A stretch of DNA of 64,000 nt from Cohnella terricola (GCF_007786475.1 NZ_VNJJ01000002.1:62001-126000); one strand, 5' to 3'; shown: positions 27,060 to 36,112, counted from the first letter of the stretch. The notes: generated by a model from the letters alone, not told the origin. Made by a program: numbers and translations.

Positions 27060-28184
27060 ATGCGCAAAGTCGTGGCGGGAGTCGTCGGAACAGGGCAGAT
27101 CAGCGGAATCTATCTCAAGAATTTGACCGAAACGTTCGACAGCATCATCGAAGTGAAAGCGGTTTCAGACCAGATGCCGGAGCTTGCGGCGATACGGGCG
27201 GAGCAATACGGCATTCCGAACGTATGGACGGTAGAGCAACTGTTGGCCGATCCCGAGATCGAAATCGTGCTAAACCTGACGGCGCCGATCGCGCACGCTT
27301 CGTTGAACATGATGGCTTTGCGAGCAGGCAAACATGTCTATACGGAAAAGCCGTTTGCCCTGACCAGGAAAGACGCGGACGAAGTACTGGCGCTTGCCGA
27401 AGAGAAGGGATTGCTTGTCGGCTGCGCGCCGGATACCATCCTCGGCGGCGGTCTGCAAACGTGCCGCAAACTGATCGACGACGGCTGGATCGGAACGCCG
27501 TATTCCGCGAACGGAACGATCGTCATGGGCAACGCTTGGGGCGGCATGCACCCGAATTTCCGCAACTTCCTCAAACTGGGCGGCGATCCGGTGATGGATA
27601 TGGCCCCCTACTACTTAACCGCTCTCGTGTTCCTTCTCGGCCCAGTAAGCCGGGTAACCGGAACGGCGCGCCAGCTGCGAAGCGAAATAACGATACTAAA
27701 CCCGAAATCCCCTTCTTATGGGCAGAAAGCCGCGATCGAAGCGCCGACGAACGTATCCGCGGTGCTCGAATTCGCGAGCGGCGCCGTCGGCAGTCTGCAA
27801 GCCGCCAAGGAGAGCTTCGGCTACTTCCCTCGGCTGGAAATCTTCGGAACGGAAGGCAACTTGACGCTGCCCGACCCGAATATGTTCGGCGGACGAATCG
27901 CGATCGAGTTTCCGAACGGGGAAACGAAGGAATTCCCCGTCTCCCACGGTTTTACCGAGGATAGCCGGGGAATCGGGCTTGCGGATATGGCTTATGCCAT
28001 ACGCCGCGGACGTCCCCATCGCGCAAGCGGGCGATTGGCCCGGCACGTGCTCGATATTTCCCTCGGCATTTTCGAATCGTCGCGCGAAGGTCGGCATATC
28101 GCTATCGATTCCTCCGCGGAACGTCCCGACCCTCTGCCGTTAGGATTGCAATATAACCGGCTGGAAGCCGACGACGCCAATTAA
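27060..28184 (+). CDS. Gfo/Idh/MocA family oxidoreductase (second module)
   Basis: This is a 374-residue dehydrogenase with Rossmann motif GVVGTGQISGIY, the EKP motif in HVYTEKPFALTRK and the C-terminal segment GGDPVMDMAPYYLTALVFLL, where the usual histidine of the DxxxH pair is replaced by tyrosine. It starts at ATG 27060 after AAAGGAGGAG. It is followed by an isomerase-like gene (33 bases) and an AraC regulator (25 bases), so the three form an operon. A sugar or polyol is the expected substrate. The Tyr in place of His is unusual enough to make catalysis by the standard mechanism uncertain. Confidence 0.92.
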   Translation: MRKVVAGVVGTGQISGIYLKNLTETFDSIIEVKAVSDQMPELAAIRAEQYGIPNVWTVEQLLADPEIEIVLNLTAPIAHASLNMMALRAGKHVYTEKPFALTRKDADEVLALAEEKGLLVGCAPDTILGGGLQTCRKLIDDGWIGTPYSANGTIVMGNAWGGMHPNFRNFLKLGGDPVMDMAPYYLTALVFLLGPVSRVTGTARQLRSEITILNPKSPSYGQKAAIEAPTNVSAVLEFASGAVGSLQAAKESFGYFPRLEIFGTEGNLTLPDPNMFGGRIAIEFPNGETKEFPVSHGFTEDSRGIGLADMAYAIRRGRPHRASGRLARHVLDISLGIFESSREGRHIAIDSSAERPDPLPLGLQYNRLEADDAN

Positions 28185-28217
28185 TCCATTCGATAATAGA
28201 ATAAGGAGAGATCGCCG

Positions 28218-28976
28218 ATGCCGCGTTTTCCGATCGCCGTCCAGCCTTATACCGTCCGAGAAGCCATGAGTATAGACTACGTCGGTACGCTCGAGAAGCT
28301 TGCCGCCATCGGTTTTGAAGGGATCGAGCTTGGCCTTCCGCCGGAGGGGATGACGCTCGGTCAGCAGAAGGCCCTTCTGGACCGCCTTCATCTTCAGGTC
28401 GTCGGCGCGCACGCTTCGTTCGATAACCTCGACGTCGACTTTCGCCGTTTAACGGATTACCTGCAGCAGACAGGCGGTCAATACATTGCCGTATCGATGC
28501 GCTTCGATTCCAAGGACGACGCGCTTCGCAAAGCCGAACAATTCAACCGGATCGGGGAAATCTGCAGAGAGGGCAACGCGACGTTCGTCTATCATAATCA
28601 CGATTGGGAGTTTGAGCGTTTCGACGGGGAAAGCGTCCTCGATCTGCTTCTGCGCGAGACCGATCCGCAACTCGTGAAGTACGAAATCGATACGTACTGG
28701 GTTCGCAAAGGCGGAGAAGACCCCGCATCTTTCATTCGCAAGTTGCAAGGGCGTTGCCCGCTGCTGCACATCAAAGACATGGAGCCAGGCGAGGAGCAGT
28801 TTTTCGCCGAGATCGGCGAAGGTATTCTCGACTTCCCCGCGATCGCGGAGGCAGCGGCAAGCGTCGGCACCGAATGGCTCGTCGTCGAACAGGATTTTAG
28901 CCGGCGCGACCCTTTCGAGAGTCTCGCGATCAGTTATCGCAATCTTCAGCGGATGGATTTGATTCGCAAGGCGTAG
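28218..28976 (+). CDS. Sugar phosphate isomerase/epimerase family (second module)
   Basis: This is a 252-residue xylose isomerase-like TIM barrel, slightly shorter than average. Visible strands and likely ligands are IAVQPYTVREA, GFEGIELGLPP, FVYHNHDWEFERF, YEIDTYWVRKGG, LLHIKDMEPG and WLVVEQDFSRRDP. AAGGAGAGATCG precedes the ATG. It is co-transcribed with the upstream Gfo/Idh dehydrogenase and the downstream AraC regulator, the same gene combination as at 0.4-4.3 kb but in one direction. The substrate is unknown. Confidence 0.9.
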   Translation: MPRFPIAVQPYTVREAMSIDYVGTLEKLAAIGFEGIELGLPPEGMTLGQQKALLDRLHLQVVGAHASFDNLDVDFRRLTDYLQQTGGQYIAVSMRFDSKDDALRKAEQFNRIGEICREGNATFVYHNHDWEFERFDGESVLDLLLRETDPQLVKYEIDTYWVRKGGEDPASFIRKLQGRCPLLHIKDMEPGEEQFFAEIGEGILDFPAIAEAAASVGTEWLVVEQDFSRRDPFESLAISYRNLQRMDLIRKA

Positions 28977-29001
28977 ATTAACGGCGAGAGGAGAGCGTGC
29001 G

Positions 29002-29952
29002 ATGCGAATACCCGTTGCTGGCGGCGCGAATATTGAGCTCGGCGAGCAGACGCAGGCGACGTCCGCGCTTCGTTCCGCTTTGAATCTTCCCGCGATCCGA
29101 GTGTTGGGAGACTTTATTAAGAAGCCGGGCACGGGGCTCGTTGAGCGGGAAATTCCCGATTACGAGGTGCTTTATTTTCCCGAAGGAACGGATTCGGTAT
29201 ACCGAGTCGGCCAGCGGGAGTATGTTCTTTCGCAGCCATGCTTCGTTCTGACCAGACCCGGAGAAATTCATAGTTACACTTACGATGCCCATAAACCGAC
29301 TAGGCATCTGTTCATCCATTTCTGGTTAAAATCATTCCCCGGGGATATGCTGCCCATGCTGCTCCCGAACGGGCCCGCCGTCATACCTTACCAAGGCGAG
29401 CTGCTCTACTCTCTTATGAAGCAGATCAACGCAATCGCTTATTTGAATCCGGATCGGCTGCAGGATAGGGGAAGCCTACTTCTGCTCTCCTTGCTGTCGG
29501 AGATCGATTCCCTTGCCGCGAACGAGCCGTCTAAGCAATCTTTGAATCGTCTCCCGCCGCAGCTTACGAAAGCGCTCGACATCATCGAACTGTCCCTATC
29601 CTCTTCCCTTACCGTCGAGATTCTGGCGAAACGGGTCGGCTGGACGCCGGAACATCTGTCCCGTTCCTTCGCGCGGTTTCTCGGAATGACGCCTAAGGAA
29701 ACGATCATGCGCAGAAGAATCGAGCGCGCTTGCCAGCTCCTTCTGTACGGGCAGCAAAGCGTCAAAGAAATCGCCTTCGAGGTCGGCTTCACGGACGAGA
29801 ATTATTTCTGCCGGGTATTCAAGGCGATGAAAGCCATTACGGCTACGGATTACCGCGTCAAATACTATAATCCCAGACACGGAGACCTCGCCCCGGTGAA
29901 CGACGGAGAAGCTCTGTATCCTTCCAATCGCATTTTTTTCGGTGAACCGTAA
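29002..29952 (+). CDS. AraC family transcriptional regulator (second module)
   Basis: This is a 316-residue regulator with an N-terminal cupin-like sensor (about 30-160, including EIHSYTYDAH and HLFIHFWL) and a C-terminal AraC double helix-turn-helix (VEILAKRVGWTPEHLSRSFA, KEIAFEVGFTDENYFCRVFK). AGAGGAGAG lies before the ATG at 29002. It is the third gene of the operon it probably controls. It ends directly before a perfect terminator whose T-run merges with the first 51-bp repeat unit of array B. Confidence 0.92.
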   Translation: MRIPVAGGANIELGEQTQATSALRSALNLPAIRVLGDFIKKPGTGLVEREIPDYEVLYFPEGTDSVYRVGQREYVLSQPCFVLTRPGEIHSYTYDAHKPTRHLFIHFWLKSFPGDMLPMLLPNGPAVIPYQGELLYSLMKQINAIAYLNPDRLQDRGSLLLLSLLSEIDSLAANEPSKQSLNRLPPQLTKALDIIELSLSSSLTVEILAKRVGWTPEHLSRSFARFLGMTPKETIMRRRIERACQLLLYGQQSVKEIAFEVGFTDENYFCRVFKAMKAITATDYRVKYYNPRHGDLAPVNDGEALYPSNRIFFGEP

Positions 29953-29955
29953 CCG

Positions 29956-29981
29956 GGACGGCCGCACAGGCCGTCCTTTTT
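29956..29981 (+). terminator. Terminator of the second Gfo/Idh module
   Basis: GGACGGCC (29956-29963) pairs with GGCCGTCC (29969-29976) around a five-base loop, followed by TTTTT. The T-run is also the beginning of repeat array B. Confidence 0.93.
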
Positions 29982-30304
29982 CGCCGGACTACAGACCCTC
30001 GCACTCCCGTTTCCCGCAATCTAATCAGGTTTCGCCGGACTACAGACCCTCGCACTCCCGTTTCCCGCAATCTAATCAGGTTTCGCCGGACTAGAGCCCC
30101 TCGCACTCCCGTTTCCCGCAATCTAATCAGGTTTCGCCGGACTACAGGCCCTCGCACTCCCGTTTCCCGCAATCTAATCAGGTTTCGCCGGACTACTGAC
30201 CCTCGCACTCCCGTTTCCCGCAATCTAATCAGGTTTCGCCGAACTACAACCCCTCGCACTCCCGTTTCCCGCAATCTAATCAGGTTTCGCCGGACTAGAG
30301 CCCC
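29977..30304. repeat. Tandem array B: six units of exactly 51 bp plus a partial seventh
   Basis: Units start at 29977, 30028, 30079, 30130, 30181 and 30232, with a truncated copy from 30283. Each reads GGTTTCGCCGGACTA, a short variable stretch, then CCTCGCACTCCCG and ends CAATCTAATCA. Apart from one base at unit position 11 and the GG-to-TT change in unit 1, all differences fall at unit positions 16-19. The unit length and about 37 of 51 positions agree with array A 18.6 kb away. Beyond the array, up to the lplJ start at 30435, only an ordinary promoter-sized stretch remains. Confidence 0.95.
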
Positions 30305-30434
30305 GCGCCTCCCCATTCGTCGCTCTCCCCTCACGAATCGACGGACAGTGACAGGGCCGCTTGAGAGTTGTAAAATGAGAAGAAATACGAGAAACAACCC
30401 TGCCACCAGGCAATATCATACCGGAGGAACAGTC

Positions 30435-31427
30435 ATGAAATTCATCAGCAACCGCAACATCACCGATCCAACGCTGAACTTGGCGCTCGAAGAGTACGTT
30501 CTGCGTTCGCTTCCGGACACGGACGATTACCTGCTCTTCTATATCAATGAACCATCGATCATTATCGGCAAAAACCAAAACACCGTCGAGGAGATCAACG
30601 CGGAATACGTGGAGGAGAATGGCATCCATGTCGTACGCAGGCTTTCCGGCGGCGGCGCCGTCTACCACGATCTAGGCAATCTGAACTTCAGCTTTATCAT
30701 GAAAGACGACGGACAGTCGTTCCACAACTTCAAGAAATTCACCGAGCCGGTCGTGCGAGCTCTCCGTAAAATGGGCGTCGACGCCGAGCTGACCGGACGC
30801 AATGACCTTCAGGTTGGAGAACGGAAAATCTCGGGAAATGCCCAATTCTCGACGAAAGGCAAAATGTTCAGCCACGGCACGCTTCTGTTCGACTCGGAAA
30901 TCGAGAACGTCGTCTCCGCGCTGAAGGCGAACGCCGAGAAATACGTTTCCAAAGCGACAAAGTCGATCCGCAGCCGGGTCGCGAACATATCCGAATTCCT
31001 GAAAGAACCGATGACCGTCGAGCAATTCAGAACGAATCTGCTTACGTCGCTTTTCGAAGGGGAAGCCGATATCCCTTATTACGAGCTTAGCGAGCAAGAT
31101 TGGGAGAACGTACGCAAGCTGGCGGATGAGCGTTACCGGAGCTGGGAATGGAACTATGGCCGTTCCCCTGCGTTTAACGTGCGCCAGACGAAGCGGATCG
31201 AAGGAGCCGGCACGTTCGACGTCCGGCTGCAAGTCGAGGACGGCGTCATCGCCGGCGCAACGATCTATGGCGACTTCTTCGGCCGCGGAGACAGCGCTGA
31301 ACTGGCCGCTCAATTCGTCGGTACCCGCTACGAGTCGGCCGCGCTAAGCCGCTTGCTGGATGACATCGACTTAACGTACTATTGCGGTCCCGTTACCAAG
31401 GAGCAGTGGCTTCAGTTAATGTTATAA
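30435..31427 (+). CDS. lplJ: Lipoate--protein ligase
   Basis: This is a 330-residue cytoplasmic ligase that activates lipoate with ATP and attaches it to lipoyl domains such as that of OdhB. Visible motifs are the N-terminal PTLNLALEEYVLR, the ligand loop VRRLSGGGAVYHDLGNLNFS, GRNDLQVGERKISGNAQF with the catalytic lysine region, and KATKSIRSRVANISEFL. A C-terminal accessory domain follows (about 245-330), as in LplJ and LplA. The ATG at 30435 follows GGAGGAAC. It is monocistronic, with repeat array B upstream and a strong terminator downstream. Confidence 0.94.
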   Translation: MKFISNRNITDPTLNLALEEYVLRSLPDTDDYLLFYINEPSIIIGKNQNTVEEINAEYVEENGIHVVRRLSGGGAVYHDLGNLNFSFIMKDDGQSFHNFKKFTEPVVRALRKMGVDAELTGRNDLQVGERKISGNAQFSTKGKMFSHGTLLFDSEIENVVSALKANAEKYVSKATKSIRSRVANISEFLKEPMTVEQFRTNLLTSLFEGEADIPYYELSEQDWENVRKLADERYRSWEWNYGRSPAFNVRQTKRIEGAGTFDVRLQVEDGVIAGATIYGDFFGRGDSAELAAQFVGTRYESAALSRLLDDIDLTYYCGPVTKEQWLQLML

Positions 31428-31440
31428 CAAAACACACAAA

Positions 31441-31463
31441 AAGCCCGCTGAGCGGGCTTTTTG
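31441..31463. terminator. Bidirectional terminator after lplJ
   Basis: AAGCCCGC (31441-31448) and GCGGGCTT (31452-31459) pair around a three-base loop, with A-run before and T-run after. It serves both lplJ and the convergent membrane-protein gene. Confidence 0.92.
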
Positions 31464-31479
31464 GCGCAGACTAACAGTG

Positions 31480-31836
31480 TTACAACCACAGCAGGGCAGC
31501 CAAAGCGATCAAGGCCGGCAGCCCTTGAATGAGCAAAATGGAGCGCTTGGCAGTCACACCGCCGAACAAGGCGGCTACAAGCACGCAGCCAAGAAAGAAG
31601 AAGCCGATTTGCCGACTCATATCCGCATCCGGGTGAATGAGGCTCCATAGAAGTCCCGCTGCCAGAAATCCGTTATACAGCCCCTGATTCGCAGCCATCG
31701 AACGGGTTGAGTTCGCCAGTTCAGCAGTCAGTCCAAACGTCTTTCTTGTCCGGGGAGTCGTCCATAGGAACATTTCCATTATGAGTATGTACACATGCTC
31801 CAGCGCGACTAAACCAATCAAAATATTGGCGATCAT
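31480..31836 (-). CDS. DUF1304-like small membrane protein
   Basis: This is a 118-residue protein with four hydrophobic segments. It starts with ILIGLVALEHVYILIMEMFLW, then TTPRTRKTFGL and the conserved NQGLYNGFLAAGLLWSL, a pattern typical of the DUF1304 membrane family. AGGAGG lies before the ATG at 31836. The function is unknown. It is a single gene between lplJ and a small conserved protein. Confidence 0.82.
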   Translation of the reverse strand: MIANILIGLVALEHVYILIMEMFLWTTPRTRKTFGLTAELANSTRSMAANQGLYNGFLAAGLLWSLIHPDADMSRQIGFFFLGCVLVAALFGGVTAKRSILLIQGLPALIALAALLWL

Positions 31837-31931
31837 GTTTATCCTCCTATTACAGACTAGAAATACCTTCGCCTTTTATTATCGGTGGAAAAACCAATGG
31901 TTGTAAGGTGTTTATCTTAGATAGACATAGT

Positions 31932-31963
31932 AAACCCCGGCCATTATACAATGACCGGGGTTT
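31932..31963 (-). terminator. Hairpin after the small conserved gene
   Basis: AAACCCCGG (31932-31940) pairs with CCGGGGTTT (31955-31963), and an inner CATT/AATG adds to the stem. The T-run on the minus strand is short. Confidence 0.7.
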
Positions 31964-31973
31964 CTCGTCAGCC

Positions 31974-32381
31974 TTACTTAGCCCTCATCCGATTGTTTCT
32001 GGGGTTATGCTCAACCTCGGCCAAACCCAATTGTTCCATCAAAGGCGGAATGTACATGCCGAATCGCCCGCGGAAACCTTTCTTCAGACCGTACCAGCCC
32101 CCGATCGGATTGTCCGGAGAACGTCCCCATGCTTCTACCGTCCCCTCCTTGGCCGGCTTTTGCTCGTCCGCGCTGCCCAACTCGATCCAGTCCCCATGAG
32201 CGGCAAGCATCTGCCGCAAGTCCTCGATACAGCGATAATCGTAATGCAGAACCGTTTTCCCTACTGTACAAACCAAGATTTCCTTTCCGTCTTTCTCGTC
32301 CTTGTACATTTCGTATTCTGAAGTTTGCGGCGGAGTTTTCAGTTTCCATGGATGATCTTTCGTTCCGATTACGGCTGTCAA
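31974..32381 (-). CDS. Conserved hypothetical protein (possibly DUF6855-type)
   Basis: This is a 135-residue soluble protein without a signal peptide. It starts MTAVIGTKDHPWKLKTPP and contains YEMYKDEKDGKEILVCTVG, HYDYRCIEDLRQMLAAHGDW and GGWYGLKKGFRGRFGMYIPP. The sequence looks like a conserved family of Paenibacillaceae that I recall as DUF6855, but I am not certain of the number. Aromatic residues and the central HYDYRC motif are striking. Nothing here shows a function. It is transcribed alone, away from the cyclase gene. Confidence 0.75.
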   Translation of the reverse strand: MTAVIGTKDHPWKLKTPPQTSEYEMYKDEKDGKEILVCTVGKTVLHYDYRCIEDLRQMLAAHGDWIELGSADEQKPAKEGTVEAWGRSPDNPIGGWYGLKKGFRGRFGMYIPPLMEQLGLAEVEHNPRNNRMRAK

Positions 32382-32522
32382 TGCAATTGCCCCTTTACGC
32401 GATAATTATCGTTTTCCTGCCCGATCGCTTCATCACGATATCGGTCGCTCGTTCGCCTTCATTATAGCTTGATTTCCCGACGACAGATATGGCAAGGAGC
32501 GACATGGAGTTCCATTTCTTGC

Positions 32523-32538
32523 AATTTCCCGGGAAATT
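32523..32538. promoter_or_regulatory. 16-bp perfect palindrome upstream of the diguanylate cyclase
   Basis: AATTTCCCGGGAAATT is fully self-complementary. It lies in the 269-base gap between divergent genes, about 115 bases before the cyclase start, and may be an operator for either gene. Confidence 0.5.
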
Positions 32539-32578
32539 TCATCCGGAGTAGAGGTTTTTCCCCTCTTCGCGTTGAATA

Positions 32579-32595
32579 ACACTAGCGAATAGTGT
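32579..32595. promoter_or_regulatory. Second dyad upstream of the diguanylate cyclase
   Basis: ACACTA (32579-32584) and TAGTGT (32590-32595) are inverted copies around GCGAA, 56 bases before the start codon. It could be an operator or a 5' leader hairpin. Confidence 0.4.
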
Positions 32596-32650
32596 CGAAC
32601 CGTGGACGGGATTTCATTCTCAGATGGTTGACTTCGAAGAGGTGTATCAA

Positions 32651-34120
32651 ATGAAATCTCGCTTTCAGCTTAAACTGACTTGGAGTTTGCTCCTTTTCGC
32701 AATGCTGATTTCGATTATTTTGGCGACGACCGACCATCACAGAATGCGACACCAAGCCTTCGATAATACGTTAACGCAAATCCAGCTCAACGAAAAAATG
32801 GTTCAGTATGCATTGGAATCGATCGATAAAGCCTATTACTTGTTCGGAGAGAACGTTGCCGCTCGCATGAAAAAAACCTCCGACGTGCTCCTGCAAAAGT
32901 ACGACGATCTTCCATCGTTGGATGAATGGGACTTCGACCAACTTAAGGAACAGCTGCAATTCGACATTTATATGATTGACGAATACAACAAAATCCAATA
33001 CAGCAGCCTGGCCCGGGACATCGGACTAGATTTTGCTGTATGCTGCGGGAAGCTGGCGAAGGTGCTCGACGAAAGACGAGCGACGGGCAAGTTTTACCAC
33101 GACGGAATCGATATCGAGCAAGGTACCGGCATGTTGAAGAAATACAGCTATGTCGCAACGAAAGATAAGAAATATATCATTCAGTTGAGCTATTTTCTTG
33201 AGGACAGCGCGATCTTCCGGGTATTTAACTTTCTCGATACGATCGATGACCTGAAACGAAACAATCCTTCCATCGACGAGATTAACATTCTTAATATCGG
33301 AGGACTTCCATTGAGGAAATCGCCCTCCGACGAGCAACTGAGCGGAGATCGGAGGAAAGCGTTCGAACAAACGCTGAGGACCGGCAAAACAACCGAATTC
33401 AGAGGAAAACGGAACGGGGAATCCGCGATATTCCGTTACGTGCAGTACGAGTCCAAATACGACGTGGGCACCACGAAACATAAGGTTCTGGAAATCATCT
33501 ACAATGATCGCGAGTTAAAGAAAGTTCTGAATGAAAACCTGGAAGTGTTTCTCATTCAATTGATTGCGATTCTGATTATTGCCGCCGGGCTGTCCCTCGT
33601 GATCACGAGATGGGCCGCCAAACCCATGCATATGGCTTTCCACGACAGCCTTACGGGGTTAAAAAATCGGGCGGCTTTCGACGAACTGCTCGCTTCCGCG
33701 CTTGCAGACAATAAAGGCACGCTTGCATTGCTCATGATCGATCTGGACAACTTTAAATTCGTTAACGACCGTCTCGGACACAGCAAAGGCGATCATCTGC
33801 TTCGCAGCGTCGCCCACGGAATTCGTTCCGCCGCCGGTGACGCGGATATGACGATTCGCTTGGGTGGCGACGAATTCGTCATCGTCATGCCCGCAACGAC
33901 TCGCGAAGCGGTGGAAGATATGGCCATCCGCGTACTGAATGCCGTCCGCGACTCCATCGACAACGAGACCGATTCCTTGGACGAAGAAGTGACGGTCAGC
34001 ATCGGAATCGCGCTTGCCCCCGAACACGGAATGGATCCCGAGACATTGTGCAGGAACGCCGACGCGGCTCTGTACCGTTCGAAGGAAAAAGGAAAGAACC
34101 GTTATGGTTTCTATGAGTGA
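32651..34120 (+). CDS. Membrane diguanylate cyclase with extracellular sensor (GGDEF)
   Basis: This is a 489-residue enzyme predicted to make cyclic di-GMP. Transmembrane helix 1 (LTWSLLLFAMLISIILA) is followed by an extracellular sensor of about 290 residues, helix 2 (FLIQLIAILIIAAGLSLVI) and a complete GGDEF domain with DSLTGLKNRAAFDELL, the signature RLGGDEFVIVM and VSIGIALAP. No RxxD inhibitory site is visible before the signature, so product inhibition may be absent. The start at 32651 follows AGAGGTG; an ATG 27 bases upstream is less likely. There is no EAL domain and no neighbouring phosphodiesterase. Confidence 0.93.
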   Translation: MKSRFQLKLTWSLLLFAMLISIILATTDHHRMRHQAFDNTLTQIQLNEKMVQYALESIDKAYYLFGENVAARMKKTSDVLLQKYDDLPSLDEWDFDQLKEQLQFDIYMIDEYNKIQYSSLARDIGLDFAVCCGKLAKVLDERRATGKFYHDGIDIEQGTGMLKKYSYVATKDKKYIIQLSYFLEDSAIFRVFNFLDTIDDLKRNNPSIDEINILNIGGLPLRKSPSDEQLSGDRRKAFEQTLRTGKTTEFRGKRNGESAIFRYVQYESKYDVGTTKHKVLEIIYNDRELKKVLNENLEVFLIQLIAILIIAAGLSLVITRWAAKPMHMAFHDSLTGLKNRAAFDELLASALADNKGTLALLMIDLDNFKFVNDRLGHSKGDHLLRSVAHGIRSAAGDADMTIRLGGDEFVIVMPATTREAVEDMAIRVLNAVRDSIDNETDSLDEEVTVSIGIALAPEHGMDPETLCRNADAALYRSKEKGKNRYGFYE

Positions 34121-34125
34121 AACGA

Positions 34126-34172
34126 AATAAGCTATCCCTTCTGCTCATGCGGTAGGGATAGCTTATTCGTTT
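34126..34172. terminator. Bidirectional terminator between cyclase and htpG
   Basis: AATAAGCTATCCCT (34126-34139) pairs perfectly with AGGGATAGCTTATT (34154-34167), followed by CGTTTTT on the plus strand. It separates two convergent genes. Confidence 0.9.
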
Positions 34173-36053
34173 TTATACCATCACTTTGCAAATATCGTTC
34201 GTGAACTCGACTGGGTCGGAGATCGGCAAACCTTCGATCAGCAGCGCTTGATTGTACAACAAGCTCGTGTACAGATTCAGCTTCTCTTTGTCCTTGGCCT
34301 GCGCGTCCTTGAGCGATTGGAATACCGCATGGTTGACGTTGATCTCGAGAATTTTCTCGGCTTTGACACCCGGGCTGCTCGGCATCGCGTTCAGCACTTT
34401 CTCCATCTCGATCGTCAGCTCGCCTTCAGTCGTCAAGCAGACCGGATGGCTCTTGAGCCGTTTCGATGCGCGAACGCCCATTACTTTATCGCCGAGGAAT
34501 TCCTTCATCGCGTCAAACAGCTCTTTGCTCTCGTTCGCTTCAGCTTCCGTCTCTTTATCCTTCTCGTCCGCTTCGATGCCCAGATCGCCGCTCGAGACGG
34601 ATTTGAATTCCTTGTCCTTATACTTCGCGATGATCTTGATCGCGAATTCATCGATATCGTCTGTCAAATACAGAATTTCGTAGCCTTTGTCGGCGACGAG
34701 CTCCGTCTGCGGCAGCTTCTCGATTCTCTCGTTCGACTCGCCGGTCGCATAATAGATGAACTTCTGCTCTTCCGGCATCCGCGACACGTATTCGTCCAGC
34801 GTCGCGAGCTTTTTCTCTTTGGAAGAGTAGAACAGAAGCAGATCCTGCAGCACTTCCTTATTCGCGCCATAGTCGTTGTAGACGCCGAATTTGAGCTGAC
34901 GGCTGAAGCTCTCGTAGAACTTCTCGTACTTCTCTCTCTCTTCCTTGAGCAGACTTTGGAGCTGGCTTTTGATCTTGCTTTGGATGTTCTTCGCGATTTG
35001 CTTAAGCTGGCGGTCGTGCTGCAGCATCTCACGGGAAATGTTCAGCGACAGGTCCTCGGAATCGACCATACCCTTCACGAAGCTGAAATAATCCGGCAGC
35101 AAGTCGGCGCATTTCTCCATAATGAGCACGCCGTTCGAGTAAAGCTCGAGTCCCTTCTCGAATTCTTTCGTGTAATAGTCGAAAGGCGTGCTTTCCGGAA
35201 TGTATAGAATCGCCTGGTAACGCACCGCACCGTCGACGCTGAGATGAAGATGCTTCAGAGGCTTATCCCAGCCGTAACGCTTCTCGTTGTAGAAATTATC
35301 GTAATCCGCGTCCGTCAGCTCGTTTTTGTTTTTGCGCCAGATCGGCACCATGCTGTTGACGGTTTCCTCTTCGGTGAACTCCTCGAATTCGTTGTCGCTG
35401 CCTTCCTTGGGACGGCTGCTCGTCATATCCATCTTGATCGGATAACGGATGAAGTCGGAATACTTCTTAATGATCGCTTTCAGGCGATAAGGCTCAAGGT
35501 ACTCGTCGTATTGGTCTTCGTCCGTGTTCGGCTTAATTTTTAATACGATCTCCGTGCCTACGGTTTCCTTCGCGGCAGGTTCGATCGTATATCCGTCCGC
35601 TCCTGTGGATTCCCACTTGTACGCTTCGTCGCTGCCGAGTGCTTTGCTCGTTGCGGTTACGACGTCCGCGACCATGAAAGCCGAATAGAAACCGACGCCG
35701 AACTGTCCGATAATGTTATGACCGTCTTGCGCTTCGTTCTCTTTCTTAAACGCAAGCGATCCGCTCTTGGCGATGACGCCGAGGTTGTTTTCCAGTTCTT
35801 CCTTCGTCATCCCGATGCCGGTATCGGTTATCGTGAGCGTGCGAGACGTTTTGTCGGCGGTGATTTTAATGTAGTAATCTTCTTTGTTGAACGTGAGATT
35901 CTCGTCGGTCAGCGCTTTGTAGTAGATTTTGTCCACCGCGTCGCTGGCATTGGAGACCAGCTCTCTTAGGAAAATCTCCCGCTGCGTGTAGATCGAGTTG
36001 ATCATCATTTCGAGCAGGCGTTTGGACTCCGCTTTGAATTGTTTTTTGGCCAC
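34173..36053 (-). CDS. htpG: Molecular chaperone HtpG (Hsp90)
   Basis: This is a 626-residue cytosolic ATP-dependent chaperone, full length for the family. The N-terminal ATPase has [32 protein letters not shown] and [16 protein letters not shown]. The middle domain contains [17 protein letters not shown]-like [14 protein letters not shown] and the conserved catalytic-loop arginine region, and the C-terminal dimerisation domain ends ICKVMV. A CIRCE operator stands 60 bases upstream, so HrcA control is expected. A shared terminator separates it from the cyclase gene. Confidence 0.97.
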   Translation of the reverse strand: MAKKQFKAESKRLLEMMINSIYTQREIFLRELVSNASDAVDKIYYKALTDENLTFNKEDYYIKITADKTSRTLTITDTGIGMTKEELENNLGVIAKSGSLAFKKENEAQDGHNIIGQFGVGFYSAFMVADVVTATSKALGSDEAYKWESTGADGYTIEPAAKETVGTEIVLKIKPNTDEDQYDEYLEPYRLKAIIKKYSDFIRYPIKMDMTSSRPKEGSDNEFEEFTEEETVNSMVPIWRKNKNELTDADYDNFYNEKRYGWDKPLKHLHLSVDGAVRYQAILYIPESTPFDYYTKEFEKGLELYSNGVLIMEKCADLLPDYFSFVKGMVDSEDLSLNISREMLQHDRQLKQIAKNIQSKIKSQLQSLLKEEREKYEKFYESFSRQLKFGVYNDYGANKEVLQDLLLFYSSKEKKLATLDEYVSRMPEEQKFIYYATGESNERIEKLPQTELVADKGYEILYLTDDIDEFAIKIIAKYKDKEFKSVSSGDLGIEADEKDKETEAEANESKELFDAMKEFLGDKVMGVRASKRLKSHPVCLTTEGELTIEMEKVLNAMPSSPGVKAEKILEINVNHAVFQSLKDAQAKDKEKLNLYTSLLYNQALLIEGLPISDPVEFTNDICKVMV

Positions 36054-36112
36054 GGATGAGTCTCCTTTCGGGATATCGGATCATGGTAGGAAATGAAGTT
36101 TGTCGAAAACAA

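Noticed and set aside
29977-30304. Possible CRISPR array
   Set aside because: There are no unique spacers of about 30 bp, and the variable part is only about four bases. The units are contiguous and no cas genes are present.
29858-30406. Minus-strand frame across array B with a hydrophobic, signal-peptide-like start
   Set aside because: Its N-terminus is the complement of the lplJ upstream region, it has no ribosome site, and it runs through the repeats and into the AraC gene end. The hydrophobic start appears to be chance.
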